From Palsa-504 sp963806335 (lineage in GTDB: Bacteria > Actinomycetota > Actinomycetes > Streptosporangiales > Streptosporangiaceae): a DNA stretch of 64,000 nucleotides. Position 1 is the stretch's first letter; each line of letters begins with the position of its first letter. Positions 53,225-62,890 of the stretch are shown here, one piece after another. The notes beneath the pieces are model-generated. The model did not search any database. It was not told the origin of the DNA and saw only the letters and a program-made list of their open reading frames with translations. The position numbers were made by a program, and so were the translations under genes. Where the stretch lies: NCBI GenBank assembly GCA_963806335.1, contig CAWDXO010000012.1, forward strand, positions 186,001 through 250,000, given 5' to 3'.

Positions 53225-55015
53225 GTGGCGGCAGGCGGCTACTTCGGGCGGGCGCTCGTCGTCGACGCGGGCATCGGCACCGCGACCGTGCTGCCGCTGG
53301 CCGATGACCTGCTGCGCGCCTACATCGGCGGCGTCGGCCTCGGCGCCTGGCTAATGCATCGCCTCGGCCCCCCCGGTGTCGATCCGCTGGCACCGGAGGC
53401 GCCGCTCGCCTTCGTGTTCTCCCCGCTCGTCGGCACCCCGCTGACCACGAGCGCCAAGTTCGCCGTGGTGGCCAAGTCCCCGCTGACCGGCATGCTGACC
53501 GACGCGCTCGCGTCCTCATCGTTCGCGATCGCGGGCAAGCTCACCGGGCACGACGCGATCGTGGTACGCGGCGCCTGCGACCGGCCGTCGGTGCTGCTGG
53601 TCGACGGGGAAGGCGCCCGTCTCGTCGATGCGGGCGACCTGGCCGGGCTGTCCGCCGCCGACGCGGAGAAGCGGCTGCGGGAGCAGCTGGGGCGGAGCTG
53701 GCGGGTGGCCGCGATCGGCCCGGCCGGCGAGCGCGGCGTCCGGTACGCGACGATCTCCCACGACGGCCGGCACGCCGGGCGCGGCGGGCTGGGCGCGGTG
53801 ATGGGAGCCAAGCGGCTCAAAGCCATCGCGGTGCGCGCGGCGACCAAGGTCGCGTCGGCGGATCCGGCGGCGGTGCTCAGCGCGGCCCGCGACCTGCGCG
53901 CCCGCTCGTTCGGCCCCGCCACGGCGAAGTACCGCGAGCTCGGCACGCTGGCTAACCTGCTCACCTTCAATGCCATCAACACGCTTCCCACCCGGAACTT
54001 CCAGGCCGCGGTGTTCGCCGGAGCCCCGCAGCTCGCCGCCGGGGACCTGGCGGAGATGCACCGGGTCGCGCGCAACAGCTGCGCGTCGTGCACGATCGGG
54101 TGCGAGCACATCTACGCGGGGCGTGGCGGGCGCAAGACGCGGGTGGAGTACGAGAACGTCTTCGCGCTCGGTCCGATGTGCGGAATCTCCGACTCCGGCG
54201 CGGTGCTGGCCGCCAGCGGGCTGTGCGACGACCTGGGGATCGATACCATCTCGGCGGGCGGGACGATCGCCTGGGCCATGGAGTGCGCGCAGCGGGGCCT
54301 GATCGACGCGCCGTGGCTGCGGTTCGGCGACGCCGGCGCGCTCATGCGCGCACTGGCGGAGATCGGCGACCGGCACGGGCTCGGTGAGCTGCTCGCCGAG
54401 GGCTCACGGCTCGCGGCGCAGCGCGTCGGCGGCGGCTCGGCGGCGTTCGCGCCGCACGTCAAGGGCCTGGAGATGCCTGGTTACGAGCCCCGCACGATGC
54501 AGGCCATGGCCCTCGGCCTGGCGGTGAACTCCCGCGGCGCGGACCACAACCGGTCCGGTGCCTACGAAGCTGACCTGTCCGGCGACCACGACCGGCTGGA
54601 GGGCGGCGCGGCCCATGTCCTCGCCGCGATCCAGACCGAGGACCGGTCCGCGGTCATGGACTCGCTCATCTTGTGCAAGTTCCTGCGCGGAGTCTTCACC
54701 GAGCCGTTCGAGGAGTGGGCGGCGCTGCTGTCCGCCGTCACCGGCTGGGCCGTCGACGGTGCCGAGCTGCAGCGGACGGCCCGCCGGGTGGTGCTGGCCA
54801 AGCGCGTCTTCAACATCCGCGAGGGCTGGCAGCCAGCCGACGACTGGCTGCCGGAGCGGCTGCTTTCCGAGCCGCTGACGCTCGGCTCGGGCCGGGTCGC
54901 CGCGCTGACCCCCGAGCGGCTCCGCGGCATGATCGACGGCTACTACGCGGCGCGCGGGCTCGACCGGCACGGCCGTCCGGATCCGGCCGACCTGGCGGAT
55001 CTGCGTCTAGAGTGA
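53225..55015 (+). CDS. Aldehyde:ferredoxin oxidoreductase (AOR) family
   Basis: 597-residue member of the tungsten/molybdenum AOR family, which oxidises aldehydes to acids or reduces acids at very low potential. The N-terminal AOR domain has YFGRALVVDAG, GGVGLGAWLM, SPLTGMLTDA and GRGGLGAVMGAKRLKAIAV. The [4Fe-4S] cysteines are in SCASCTIGC plus one at ILCKFLRG. The C-terminal domains carry VEYENVFALGPMCGISD and ALGLAVNSRGADHN. It begins at a GTG 5 bases after the MobA-MoaD gene and is followed by the formate dehydrogenase alpha gene 22 bases later. AORs are mainly from anaerobes and archaea, so an actinobacterial copy is notable. Confidence 0.94.
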   Translation: MAAGGYFGRALVVDAGIGTATVLPLADDLLRAYIGGVGLGAWLMHRLGPPGVDPLAPEAPLAFVFSPLVGTPLTTSAKFAVVAKSPLTGMLTDALASSSFAIAGKLTGHDAIVVRGACDRPSVLLVDGEGARLVDAGDLAGLSAADAEKRLREQLGRSWRVAAIGPAGERGVRYATISHDGRHAGRGGLGAVMGAKRLKAIAVRAATKVASADPAAVLSAARDLRARSFGPATAKYRELGTLANLLTFNAINTLPTRNFQAAVFAGAPQLAAGDLAEMHRVARNSCASCTIGCEHIYAGRGGRKTRVEYENVFALGPMCGISDSGAVLAASGLCDDLGIDTISAGGTIAWAMECAQRGLIDAPWLRFGDAGALMRALAEIGDRHGLGELLAEGSRLAAQRVGGGSAAFAPHVKGLEMPGYEPRTMQAMALGLAVNSRGADHNRSGAYEADLSGDHDRLEGGAAHVLAAIQTEDRSAVMDSLILCKFLRGVFTEPFEEWAALLSAVTGWAVDGAELQRTARRVVLAKRVFNIREGWQPADDWLPERLLSEPLTLGSGRVAALTPERLRGMIDGYYAARGLDRHGRPDPADLADLRLE

Positions 55016-55070
55016 GCGCAGGCGACGGCAAGCCTTGATGCCTGCTCTGAAGGCGGCGGATACTCCCATT

Positions 55071-57980
55071 ATGGTTACCCCGGTCGAAATCATCACCCGC
55101 ACGGTCACGCTGACGATCGACGGGACGCCGCTGACGGTCCCGGCGGGCACTACCATCTGGACCGCGGCCAGGGACGCGGGCATCGACATCCCGGTCCTGT
55201 GCCACAACGAGCGCTTCGATCCCGTCGGCGTCTGCCGGATGTGCGTGGTCGACGTGGGCGCGCGCGCTTACGCCGCGGCCTGCGTGCGGCCGTGCGAAGA
55301 CGGGATGGAGGTCAGGACCGCCACCCCGGACATCGAGCGCAGCCGGGCCGCGCTGACCGAGCTGCTGCTGGCCGACCAGCCGGCCCGCGATCGTGACCCC
55401 AAGCAGACCACGACCGGCGACAACGAGCTGCTGGCCCTGGCCGACCGTTACGGCGTGACCCGCGAGGACGGGCTCCCGGTGGCCTCCGGGCGCGGGCTGG
55501 ACACCTCCAACCCGGTCATCGCCGTCGATCACGACTCGTGCATACTGTGCGACCGGTGCGTGCGCGCCTGCGACGACATCCAGGGCAACGACGTCATCGG
55601 GCGCAGCGGCAAGGGCTATACCACCCGGATCGCCTTCGACCTGAACGACCCCATGGGCGATTCCTCGTGCGTCACCTGCGGGGAGTGCGTGGCGGCGTGC
55701 CCGACCGGCGCGCTGACCAACAAGCCCATCCACGATGTGCCGATCCGCCCGCGCCAGGAGCTCGACGCGGTGCAGACGGTGTGCCCGTACTGCGGTGTCG
55801 GCTGCGCCCTGACCTACTACGTGGACCGCGAGCGGGGCGCGATCGCCTACGCCGAGGGCCGGGAGCAGCCAGGCTCACACAGCCGCCTGTGCGTCAAAGG
55901 CCGGTACGGCTGGGACTACGCCGCCTCGCCGCAGCGGCTCACCACGCCGCTTATCCGCCGCGAGGACTCCTACCCCAAGGGCGCCCTGTCCGCCGAGGTC
56001 CGCGGTGACATGGCCGGAGGCGGCGAGAGCAACGCTCACGGCATGGCCGGAGAGGGCGGCCCGAAGGGCAAGCGCAAGGGCGGCAAACGCGGCCGCAAGC
56101 CCGGCGGCCTCGTCGACTACGGCGAGGTGCTGCCGCACTTCCGCGAGGCGACGTGGGACGAGGCGCTTGACCTGGTGGCCAGGCGGCTGACCGAGATCTA
56201 CGCCCAGAGCGGGCCGGGCGCGATCGCGGGCTTCGGGTCGGCCAAGTGCTCCAACGAGGAGGCGTATCTCTTCCAGAAGCTGATCAGGACGGGGTTCCAC
56301 ACCAACAACGTGGACCACTGCACGCGGCTGTGCCACGCCTCCAGCGTGGCCGCGCTGTTCGAGGGCATCGGCTCCGGCGCGGTCTCCACGACCTACGGCG
56401 ACGTGGCGAACGCCGACGTCGCGATCGTCACCGGCAGCAATCCCACCGCTAACCATCCGGTCGCGTCGTCCTTCTTTAAGCAGGCCAGGCGCCGGGGCAC
56501 CACGATCATCTACGTCGATCCGAGAGCCGACAAGATGTCCGACCACGCCGATATCTTCTGCCAGCTCAAGCCAGGCACCGACGTCGCCTTCTACAACGGC
56601 GTCATGCACGAGGTGATCCGGCTCGGGCTCACCGATCGCGACTTCATCGAGCGCCGGACCACCAACTACGAGGCTCTCGCGCAGACGGTCAGGGACTACC
56701 CGCCAGAGCGGGCCGCCCAGATCACCGGGGTGGACGCCGCGCTCATCCGGAGAGTGGCGCGGGCCTGGGGCGAGGCGTCGTCCGGCGTCATCTTCTGGGG
56801 CATGGGGATCTCCCAGCACACCACCGGCACCGACAACGCCCGGTGCCTCATCGCCATGTGCGCGATCACCGGCAACATCGGCCGGCCGGGCAGCGGACTG
56901 CACCCGCTGCGCGGGCAGAACAACGTCCAGGGCGCCTCGGACATGGGCCTGATCCCGATGTTCTACCCCGACTACGCCAACGCGGATGACCCCGCCGTCC
57001 GCGACCGGTTCGAGCAGGCGTGGGGGACCGAGCTCGACCCGAAGCGCGGACTGACCGTGACCGAGATCATCGGCTCGGTCCTTAAGGGCGGCGTGCGCGG
57101 GATGTACATGATGGGCGAGAACCCGTTCCTGTCCGACCCCAACATCAACAAGGTGCGCAAGGCCCTGGCGGCACTGGACTTCCTCGTGGTCCAGGACATC
57201 TTCCTCACCGAGACCTCGGAGTTCGCCGACGTCATCCTGCCCGCCTCCTCCTACCTGGAAAAGGACGGCACCTACACCAACACCGACCGCCGGGTGCAGC
57301 GGGGGCGCACGGTCCTGCCTACGCCGGGCGGCGCCCGGGTGGACTGGGAGGTTATCCAGGACATCGCGAACCGGGTCGGGCTCGGCTGGAGCTACGCCTC
57401 GGCTCGCGAGATCTTCGAGGAGATCGTCGCGACGATGCCCAGCTACGCGAACCTGAGCTATGACAACCTCGGCCCGTCGGGCAAGCTCTACCCGAACCCC
57501 GACCCCGAACACAGTGACGGGACCGTCGTGATGTTCGGTGAGCGGTTCAAGACGGCGGACGGGCTCGCCCACCTGGTGCCGGCGGAGTGGCTGCCGGCGA
57601 AGGAACTGCCGAACGCCGACTACCCCTTCATCCTCAACACCGGGCGGCTGCTCGAGCACTGGCATACCGGCTCGATGACCCGCCGGTCCTTCGCGCTCGA
57701 CGCCATCTCGCCACGAGCCCAGGTCTACCTGCATCCCGACGACGCCGCCGGGCTCGGCCTGGCCGACGGCCAGCTCACCCGGGTGAGCTCGCGCCGCGGC
57801 ACGATCGTGCTCGAAGCCCGGCTCTCGCACCGGGAGGGCCGCGGCAACTGCTTCATCCCGTTCCACTTCCGTGAGGCGGCGGCCAACCTGCTCACCATCG
57901 ACGAGATCGACCCGGTCGGCAAGATCCCCGAGTTCAAGTTCTGCGCGGTCCGCATCGAGCCCGCGGACCAGGACGCTTGA
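55071..57980 (+). CDS. NAD-type formate dehydrogenase alpha subunit (Cys form)
   Basis: FdhA/NuoG-like molybdopterin oxidoreductase of about 970 residues. In order: [2Fe-2S] domain (IPVLCHNERFDPVGVCRMC), His/Cys cluster, two [4Fe-4S] clusters (CILCDRCVRAC and CVTCGECVAACPTG), then the Moco domains (VCPYCGVGCAL, LCVKGRYGWDY). The metal ligand position reads HCTRLCHASSV, with TGC at 56331-56333, so it is cysteine rather than selenocysteine. A Gly/Lys-rich insertion of about 35 residues (around GKRKGGKRGRKPGG) interrupts the domain between these segments. It could start at 55038 or 55071. Followed by the NuoE-NuoF fusion (4-base overlap), it would oxidise formate with NAD or reduce CO2. Confidence 0.95.
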   Translation: MVTPVEIITRTVTLTIDGTPLTVPAGTTIWTAARDAGIDIPVLCHNERFDPVGVCRMCVVDVGARAYAAACVRPCEDGMEVRTATPDIERSRAALTELLLADQPARDRDPKQTTTGDNELLALADRYGVTREDGLPVASGRGLDTSNPVIAVDHDSCILCDRCVRACDDIQGNDVIGRSGKGYTTRIAFDLNDPMGDSSCVTCGECVAACPTGALTNKPIHDVPIRPRQELDAVQTVCPYCGVGCALTYYVDRERGAIAYAEGREQPGSHSRLCVKGRYGWDYAASPQRLTTPLIRREDSYPKGALSAEVRGDMAGGGESNAHGMAGEGGPKGKRKGGKRGRKPGGLVDYGEVLPHFREATWDEALDLVARRLTEIYAQSGPGAIAGFGSAKCSNEEAYLFQKLIRTGFHTNNVDHCTRLCHASSVAALFEGIGSGAVSTTYGDVANADVAIVTGSNPTANHPVASSFFKQARRRGTTIIYVDPRADKMSDHADIFCQLKPGTDVAFYNGVMHEVIRLGLTDRDFIERRTTNYEALAQTVRDYPPERAAQITGVDAALIRRVARAWGEASSGVIFWGMGISQHTTGTDNARCLIAMCAITGNIGRPGSGLHPLRGQNNVQGASDMGLIPMFYPDYANADDPAVRDRFEQAWGTELDPKRGLTVTEIIGSVLKGGVRGMYMMGENPFLSDPNINKVRKALAALDFLVVQDIFLTETSEFADVILPASSYLEKDGTYTNTDRRVQRGRTVLPTPGGARVDWEVIQDIANRVGLGWSYASAREIFEEIVATMPSYANLSYDNLGPSGKLYPNPDPEHSDGTVVMFGERFKTADGLAHLVPAEWLPAKELPNADYPFILNTGRLLEHWHTGSMTRRSFALDAISPRAQVYLHPDDAAGLGLADGQLTRVSSRRGTIVLEARLSHREGRGNCFIPFHFREAAANLLTIDEIDPVGKIPEFKFCAVRIEPADQDA

Positions 57981-59689
57981 TGGCGAAGGCCCAGGCCCGG
58001 ATCCCGGGCGTCGAGGCGCGGGCAGGCAAGTTCCCCGGCCCCAGCCTGATCCCGGCGCTGCACGCCATACAGGAGCGGCTCGGCTGGCTGCCGCGCGAGG
58101 AACTGGTCGCGCTGGCCCGGGACGTCCGCCGGCCGCTGTATGAGATCGAAGGGCTGATCTCCTTCTACCCGCACTTCCGCACCGAGCCGCCGAAGAAGGT
58201 CGCGCTGCACGTCTGCCACGACCTGACCTGCTGGCTGCAGGGCGCGGACCAGCGCATCGCCGAGCTGCGGGACCACTACGGCCAGGACGCCGAGGTCGAA
58301 GTCGCCGAGGTGTCCTGCCTCGGGCGGTGCGACATGGCGCCGGCCGTGGCCGTCAACGAGTGCCCCGCGGCGGCCGCCGGGGCCGGTGCGCTGATCGACG
58401 CGGCCAAGAGCGGGCAGGCGGCCGAGCCGGTACGCCAGGCGGGCAGCGGCGCGCCCTGGCCGAACGATCCGTACGCACCGGCGGACGAGCGCTACGAGGT
58501 CCTGCGCGCGGTACTGTCCGGTCAGCTCGACCCCGGCCAGGTCATCGCGGCGCTGCAGGCGGCCGGATTGCGCGGGATGGGCGGCGCCGGTTTCCCGGCC
58601 GGCCGGAAATGGGAGCTGGTCGCCGCGCAGGCCGCGACGCCGAAGTACGTGATCTGCAACGCCGACGAGTCCGAGCCGGGGACGTTCAAGGACCGCGAGA
58701 TCCTGGCCCGGCAGCCGCACCTGGTGCTGGAGGGACTGCTGCTGGGGATGCTGGCCGTCGGCGCCGAGGAAGGCTGGGTGTTCATCCGGCACGAGTACGG
58801 CCCCGAGGAGGCGGTGATCCGCCGCGAGATCGAGTCGCTGCGTGCCGCCGGGCTGGTCGGCGAGGCTGTGCCGGCCGGAAAGAACGGGGCCAGCGCGGGA
58901 CGACGGCTGTCGGTCGAGGTGTTCACCTCGCCCGGCGGTTACATCCTCGGCGAGGAATCGGCCCTGCTCGAGTGCATGGAGGGGCACCGCGGGGAACCGC
59001 GGAACAAGCCGCCGTTCCCCGGCGTGTACGGCCTGTGGGGACAGCCGACCCTGATGAACTCGGTCGAGACCCTCGCCCACGTGCCGGTCATCGCCCGGCG
59101 CGGGGCGGACTGGTGGAAGCGGCAGGGCACGGCCGGCAGCAGCGGGCTGAAGTTCTTCGCGGTGTCCGGCCACGTCGAGCGACCCGGCGTCTACTGCGTG
59201 CCGATGGGCAGCACGGCCAGGCAGCTGCTCGACCTGGCCGGCGGAGTGGCCGGGGGCCGGGCGCTGGCCGCGATCCAGCCAGGCGGCGCCTCCTCGAACT
59301 TCCTGGCACCCGGCCAGCTCGACGTACCGCTCGATTTCGACTCGCTGGCCCGAGCCGGGTCGATGCTCGGCTCGGGTGCGCTCGTCGTGCTGGCCGAGGG
59401 CACCGACCTGCTCGCCGCCGCCACGAACGTGCTGCAGTTCTTCCGGAACGAATCCTGCGGCAAGTGCGTCCCATGCCGGGTCGGCACCAGCAAGGCGCAC
59501 CGCATACTTGATGACCTGCTCAGCCGCGGCGGCGGCGCCGGCGACGTGGACGAGCGAATTGTCTCCCTCGAAGACGTCATGCGCCGGACGTCGATCTGCG
59601 GTCTGGGCCAGGTAGCGCTGGGGCCGGTGATGAGCGTGCTGCGGCTGGACCGGCCCGCTGACGGTCAGGAGAAAAGCCACGAAGGCTGA
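57977..59689 (+). CDS. Formate dehydrogenase diaphorase, NuoE-NuoF fusion
   Basis: 571-residue fusion of the two diaphorase subunits. The N-terminal 150 or so are NuoE-like (LHAIQERLGWLPREEL; thioredoxin-like [2Fe-2S] with CHDLTC and CLGRCDMAP). The C-terminal part is NuoF-like: NADH/FMN site GMGGAGFPAGRKW and NADESEPGTFKDRE, GEESALLECMEG, and the [4Fe-4S] site NESCGKCVPCRVGTSK with the last Cys in SICGLGQ. It passes electrons between FdhA's clusters and NAD. It overlaps fdhA by 4 bases. Such fusions are also known in other NAD-linked formate dehydrogenases and hydrogenases. Confidence 0.95.
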   Translation: MMAKAQARIPGVEARAGKFPGPSLIPALHAIQERLGWLPREELVALARDVRRPLYEIEGLISFYPHFRTEPPKKVALHVCHDLTCWLQGADQRIAELRDHYGQDAEVEVAEVSCLGRCDMAPAVAVNECPAAAAGAGALIDAAKSGQAAEPVRQAGSGAPWPNDPYAPADERYEVLRAVLSGQLDPGQVIAALQAAGLRGMGGAGFPAGRKWELVAAQAATPKYVICNADESEPGTFKDREILARQPHLVLEGLLLGMLAVGAEEGWVFIRHEYGPEEAVIRREIESLRAAGLVGEAVPAGKNGASAGRRLSVEVFTSPGGYILGEESALLECMEGHRGEPRNKPPFPGVYGLWGQPTLMNSVETLAHVPVIARRGADWWKRQGTAGSSGLKFFAVSGHVERPGVYCVPMGSTARQLLDLAGGVAGGRALAAIQPGGASSNFLAPGQLDVPLDFDSLARAGSMLGSGALVVLAEGTDLLAAATNVLQFFRNESCGKCVPCRVGTSKAHRILDDLLSRGGGAGDVDERIVSLEDVMRRTSICGLGQVALGPVMSVLRLDRPADGQEKSHEG

Positions 59690-60926
59690 CTTCCGCGCTC
59701 CCGGGGGCCGGGAGTTCTTCGCGACCCGCACGGTCGCCGAGGCGAGGGCCGGATTCCGGCCCGCCCGGCGCACGCCGGCCGAGACCATCCCGCTGGCGGC
59801 GGCGCTGCACCGGGTCCCGGCGGCGCCGGTCACCGCGCCGCACCCGCTGCCCGGTTTCGCCCGCTCGACGGTCGACGGCTACGCCGTGCGGGCCGCGGAC
59901 ACCCACGGCGTCTCCGAGGGGCTGCCCGGCTACCTCGACGTCGCCGGCACGGTGCGGATGGGCGCCGCACCCGACGTGTCGGTCGGTCCCGGGACGGCCG
60001 TGGGCATGCCCACTGGCGGGGTGCTGCCCCCGGGCGCGGACGCCGTGGTCATGGTCGAGTACACCACCGAAGCGATGCCGGGCACCATCGAGGTCTTCCG
60101 GCCCGTCGCCGCGGGCGAGGGCGTCGTGCGGGCCGACGAGGACGCGGCGGCCGGCGCCGAACTCGTTCCGGCGGGCCGTCCGCTGCGCGCCCAGGACCTC
60201 GGCATGCTGGCGGCAGCGGGCGTCACCCAGGTGGCGGTCCATGCCCGCCCGCTAGTGACGATCTTCTCCACCGGAGACGAGGTCGTGCCGCCCGAGACCG
60301 CCGGGCTGCGCCCGGGACAGGTGCGCGACGCGTCGGCGATCGCCCTCGCCGCGCTGGTCAGCGAGGCGGGCGGCGAGCCAGCGCCGGGCGGCATCGTGCC
60401 CGACGATCCGGCTGCACTCGAGGCCGCGCTGCGCGCCGCGCTGGCCGCCAGCGACCTGATCGTGATCTCGGCCGGCTCGTCGGTCGGGGCCCGCGACGAG
60501 ACCGCCACGGCCGTCGCCGCGCTCGGCCCGCCCGGCATCTGGTGCCACGGCCTGGCGATCCGGCCCGGCAAACCCACGCTGCTAGCCGACTGCGCGGGCG
60601 TCCCGGTCATCGGGCTGCCCGGTAACCCCCGCTCCGCCCTCGTGGTCTTCCGGCTGATCGGGATGCCGCTGCTGCGCCTGGTCGGCGGCTGCACCAGGAC
60701 ACCCGCCGAGCCGGTCGTGCGCGCCCGGCTCGAGCGTGACCTGGCCTCGGCCGCCGGGCGCCTGGACGTCGTCCAGGTCCGCCTGCGGGACGGCGTCGCG
60801 ACCCCGGTCTTCGGGCTCTCGGCGCTGCTTTCTGTCATCGTCACAGCCGACGGATACGTCACCGTGCCCGAGGACGCGACCGGGCTCGACGCCGGCACCG
60901 AGGTGGACGTGACGCTGTACCGTTGA
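59679..60926 (+). CDS. moeA: MoeA molybdopterin molybdenumtransferase
   Basis: MoeA inserts Mo or W into adenylylated molybdopterin. The frame with MoeA homology runs back to at least 59712 and includes the universal STVDGYAVRAADT segment, followed by MPTGGVLPPGADAVVM, IFSTGDEV and IGLPGNPRSALVVF. No ATG/GTG/TTG lies in frame before 59886, and a GTG there would remove the conserved N-terminal domain. Instead ACG at 59679, 7 bases after AGGAG, sits exactly where a start is expected; it is either a non-standard start or a changed ATG. It overlaps the NuoE-NuoF stop region and is followed by a second MoeA. Confidence 0.88.
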   Translation, partial: TKADFRAPGGREFFATRTVAEARAGFRPARRTPAETIPLAAALHRVPAAPVTAPHPLPGFARSTVDGYAVRAADTHGVSEGLPGYLDVAGTVRMGAAPDVSVGPGTAVGMPTGGVLPPGADAVVMVEYTTEAMPGTIEVFRPVAAGEGVVRADEDAAAGAELVPAGRPLRAQDLGMLAAAGVTQVAVHARPLVTIFSTGDEVVPPETAGLRPGQVRDASAIALAALVSEAGGEPAPGGIVPDDPAALEAALRAALAASDLIVISAGSSVGARDETATAVAALGPPGIWCHGLAIRPGKPTLLADCAGVPVIGLPGNPRSALVVFRLIGMPLLRLVGGCTRTPAEPVVRARLERDLASAAGRLDVVQVRLRDGVATPVFGLSALLSVIVTADGYVTVPEDATGLDAGTEVDVTLYR

Positions 60927-62845
60927 GCACGATCATGGCCAACAGCCCGTTCATCCGCGACGTCCCCGCGGCCCGCGCCCTGGATGCCTGGCGCGGCGCG
61001 CGCGAGGCGGGAGGCTGCCCGCCCCGGCTGCCCGCCGAGCGCGTCCCGGTCCAGCAGGCTGCGGGCCGGGTCACCGCCGAACCCGTCTGGGCCACCCGTT
61101 CATCGCCGCCGTTCGACGCGGCCGGCATGGACGGGATCGCGGTCCGCGCCGCCGCCACCCTGGGCGCGAGCGAGACCACCCCCGTCTACCTGGAGCCCGG
61201 CGCCTACGACGTCGTTGATACCGGCGACCCGATGCCCGACGGGCGTGACGCGGTGGTCATGCGGGAGCACGTCCACTACCGCGGCGATACCGCTGAGCTG
61301 CGCGCGGCCGTGCCGCCCTACCAGCATGTGCGCTCGATCGGCGAGGACGTGAGCGCCGCCGAGCTGCTGCTGCAGGCCGGCCACCGGCTGCGGGCGGTCG
61401 ATCTCGCCGCGGCCGCGGCCGCGGGCGCCACTCACCTGCTGGTGCGGCGCAGGCCGGTAGTCGGCATTCTCCCGACCGGGGACGAAGTGCGCGCCATCGG
61501 CACCGAGCCCGGTCCAGGGGAGATCCTGGACACCAACTCGCTCATGCTGGCCACCCAGGTCCGCGAGGCCGGCTCTGCGGCGTGCTGCCTGCCGATCGAG
61601 CCCGACGATCCCGCCGCCCTCGCCCGCGCCGTGCGGGCCGCCGTGACCTCCTGCGACCTGCTGATCATCGTGGCGGGCTCGAGCGCGGGCCGCGACGACT
61701 ACACCGCCCGGATCGTGGCCGAGCTCGGTACCCTGGCCGTGCACGGCGTCGCGGTCCGGCCGGGCCATCCGGTGGTCTTGGGCGTCATCGACGGCACGCC
61801 GGTTCTGGGGGCGCCCGGCTACCCCGTATCGGCCGCGCTGACCTTCGACATCTTCGCGGCGCCCCTACTGGCCGAGCTGGAAGGAGCGGTGCTCCGCCGC
61901 CGGCCGCGGGCCCGGGCGCGGCTGGCCCGCAAGCTGGCCTCCCCGCTCGGCATGGACGACTGGGTGCGCGTGCGGCTGGGCCGGGTGAGCGGAACGATGG
62001 TCGCGACCCCGCTGCCCCGCGGCGCCGGCGTGCTCACCTCGCTGGTCCGCGCGGACGGCCTGCTCGTGGTGCCCGCCGGGATGGAAGGCCACCACCCCGG
62101 TGACGAGGTGGAGATCGAGCTGTTGCGCAGCCCGGACGAGATCGAGCAGACGATCGTCGCCATCGGCTCACACGACCTCGTCCTTGACCTCGCCGCCTCC
62201 GCGCTGCGCGCCGAGGATCCCCGTATCACCCTGGCGTCCTCGAACGTCGGGTCCCTCGGCGGGCTGGTGGCCTTGCGCGACGGCCTGTGCCACCTCGCGG
62301 GATCCCACCTCCTGGACCCGGACACCGGCGAGTACACCCTGCCCTACCTCGACCGCATCCTCGGCGGCCAGGACGTCCGCGTCATCCGCCTGGTCCACCG
62401 GGACCAGGGCCTGATCGTCGCGGCCGGCAACCCCCTCGGCCTGAAGGACATCGATGACCTGACCCGCCCGGGCGTGCGTTACATCAACCGCCAGCGCGGC
62501 GCTGGCACCCGCGTGCTGCTGGACCACGAGCTGCGGTTGCGCGGGATCAGTCCGGACGCCATCGACGGTTACCCACGCGAGGAACCCACCCACCTGGCCG
62601 TGGCCGCGGCCGTCGCCGCCGGCCGGGGCGACGCCGGCCTGGGCATCATGGCGGCCGCGCGTGCCTTCGGCCTTGACTTCGTGCCCGTGACCCGGGAGCC
62701 GTACGACCTCGTCGTCGCCGCCGGGGAGGCGGACAGCCCCCGGCTGGCCCCCCTGTGGGCGCTGCTGGAGTCCGACCGGTTCGCCGCAGCGGTGACCGAA
62801 CTCGGCGGATACGCGACGAGCGAGATGGGGCGGCGCATCAGGTGA
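60923..62845 (+). CDS. MoeA paralogue with PBP-like C-terminal domain
   Basis: 640 residues. The first 400 or so are a second MoeA (SSPPFDAAGMDGIAVRA, DGRDAVVMREH, ILPTGDEVRAIG, LGAPGYPVSAALTFD). From about residue 410 (IEQTIVAIGSHDLVLDLAA) comes a periplasmic-binding-protein-like domain with VGSLGGLVALRDGLCHLAG, LVHRDQGLIVAAGNPLGL and DAGLGIMAAARAFGLDFVPV, as in MoeA-LysR-substrate-domain proteins of anaerobes and archaea. That tail may sense molybdate, tungstate or the cofactor. TTG (60923) overlaps the previous TGA; an ATG at 60935 is the alternative. Confidence 0.92.
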   Translation: MSTIMANSPFIRDVPAARALDAWRGAREAGGCPPRLPAERVPVQQAAGRVTAEPVWATRSSPPFDAAGMDGIAVRAAATLGASETTPVYLEPGAYDVVDTGDPMPDGRDAVVMREHVHYRGDTAELRAAVPPYQHVRSIGEDVSAAELLLQAGHRLRAVDLAAAAAAGATHLLVRRRPVVGILPTGDEVRAIGTEPGPGEILDTNSLMLATQVREAGSAACCLPIEPDDPAALARAVRAAVTSCDLLIIVAGSSAGRDDYTARIVAELGTLAVHGVAVRPGHPVVLGVIDGTPVLGAPGYPVSAALTFDIFAAPLLAELEGAVLRRRPRARARLARKLASPLGMDDWVRVRLGRVSGTMVATPLPRGAGVLTSLVRADGLLVVPAGMEGHHPGDEVEIELLRSPDEIEQTIVAIGSHDLVLDLAASALRAEDPRITLASSNVGSLGGLVALRDGLCHLAGSHLLDPDTGEYTLPYLDRILGGQDVRVIRLVHRDQGLIVAAGNPLGLKDIDDLTRPGVRYINRQRGAGTRVLLDHELRLRGISPDAIDGYPREEPTHLAVAAAVAAGRGDAGLGIMAAARAFGLDFVPVTREPYDLVVAAGEADSPRLAPLWALLESDRFAAAVTELGGYATSEMGRRIR

Positions 62846-62890
62846 CCGCCACCGCCGGAACATCGGGCCGGCCGGGGTTGTTCTTGCGGC

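Noticed and set aside
56280..56350. Possible selenocysteine codon in formate dehydrogenase
   Set aside because: The Sec position is TGC (56331-56333), plain cysteine; no in-frame TGA in the gene.
55875..59833. Two long minus-strand open frames opposite fdhA and the NuoE-NuoF fusion
   Set aside because: Antisense shadows of well-supported genes, with low-complexity translations and no domains.
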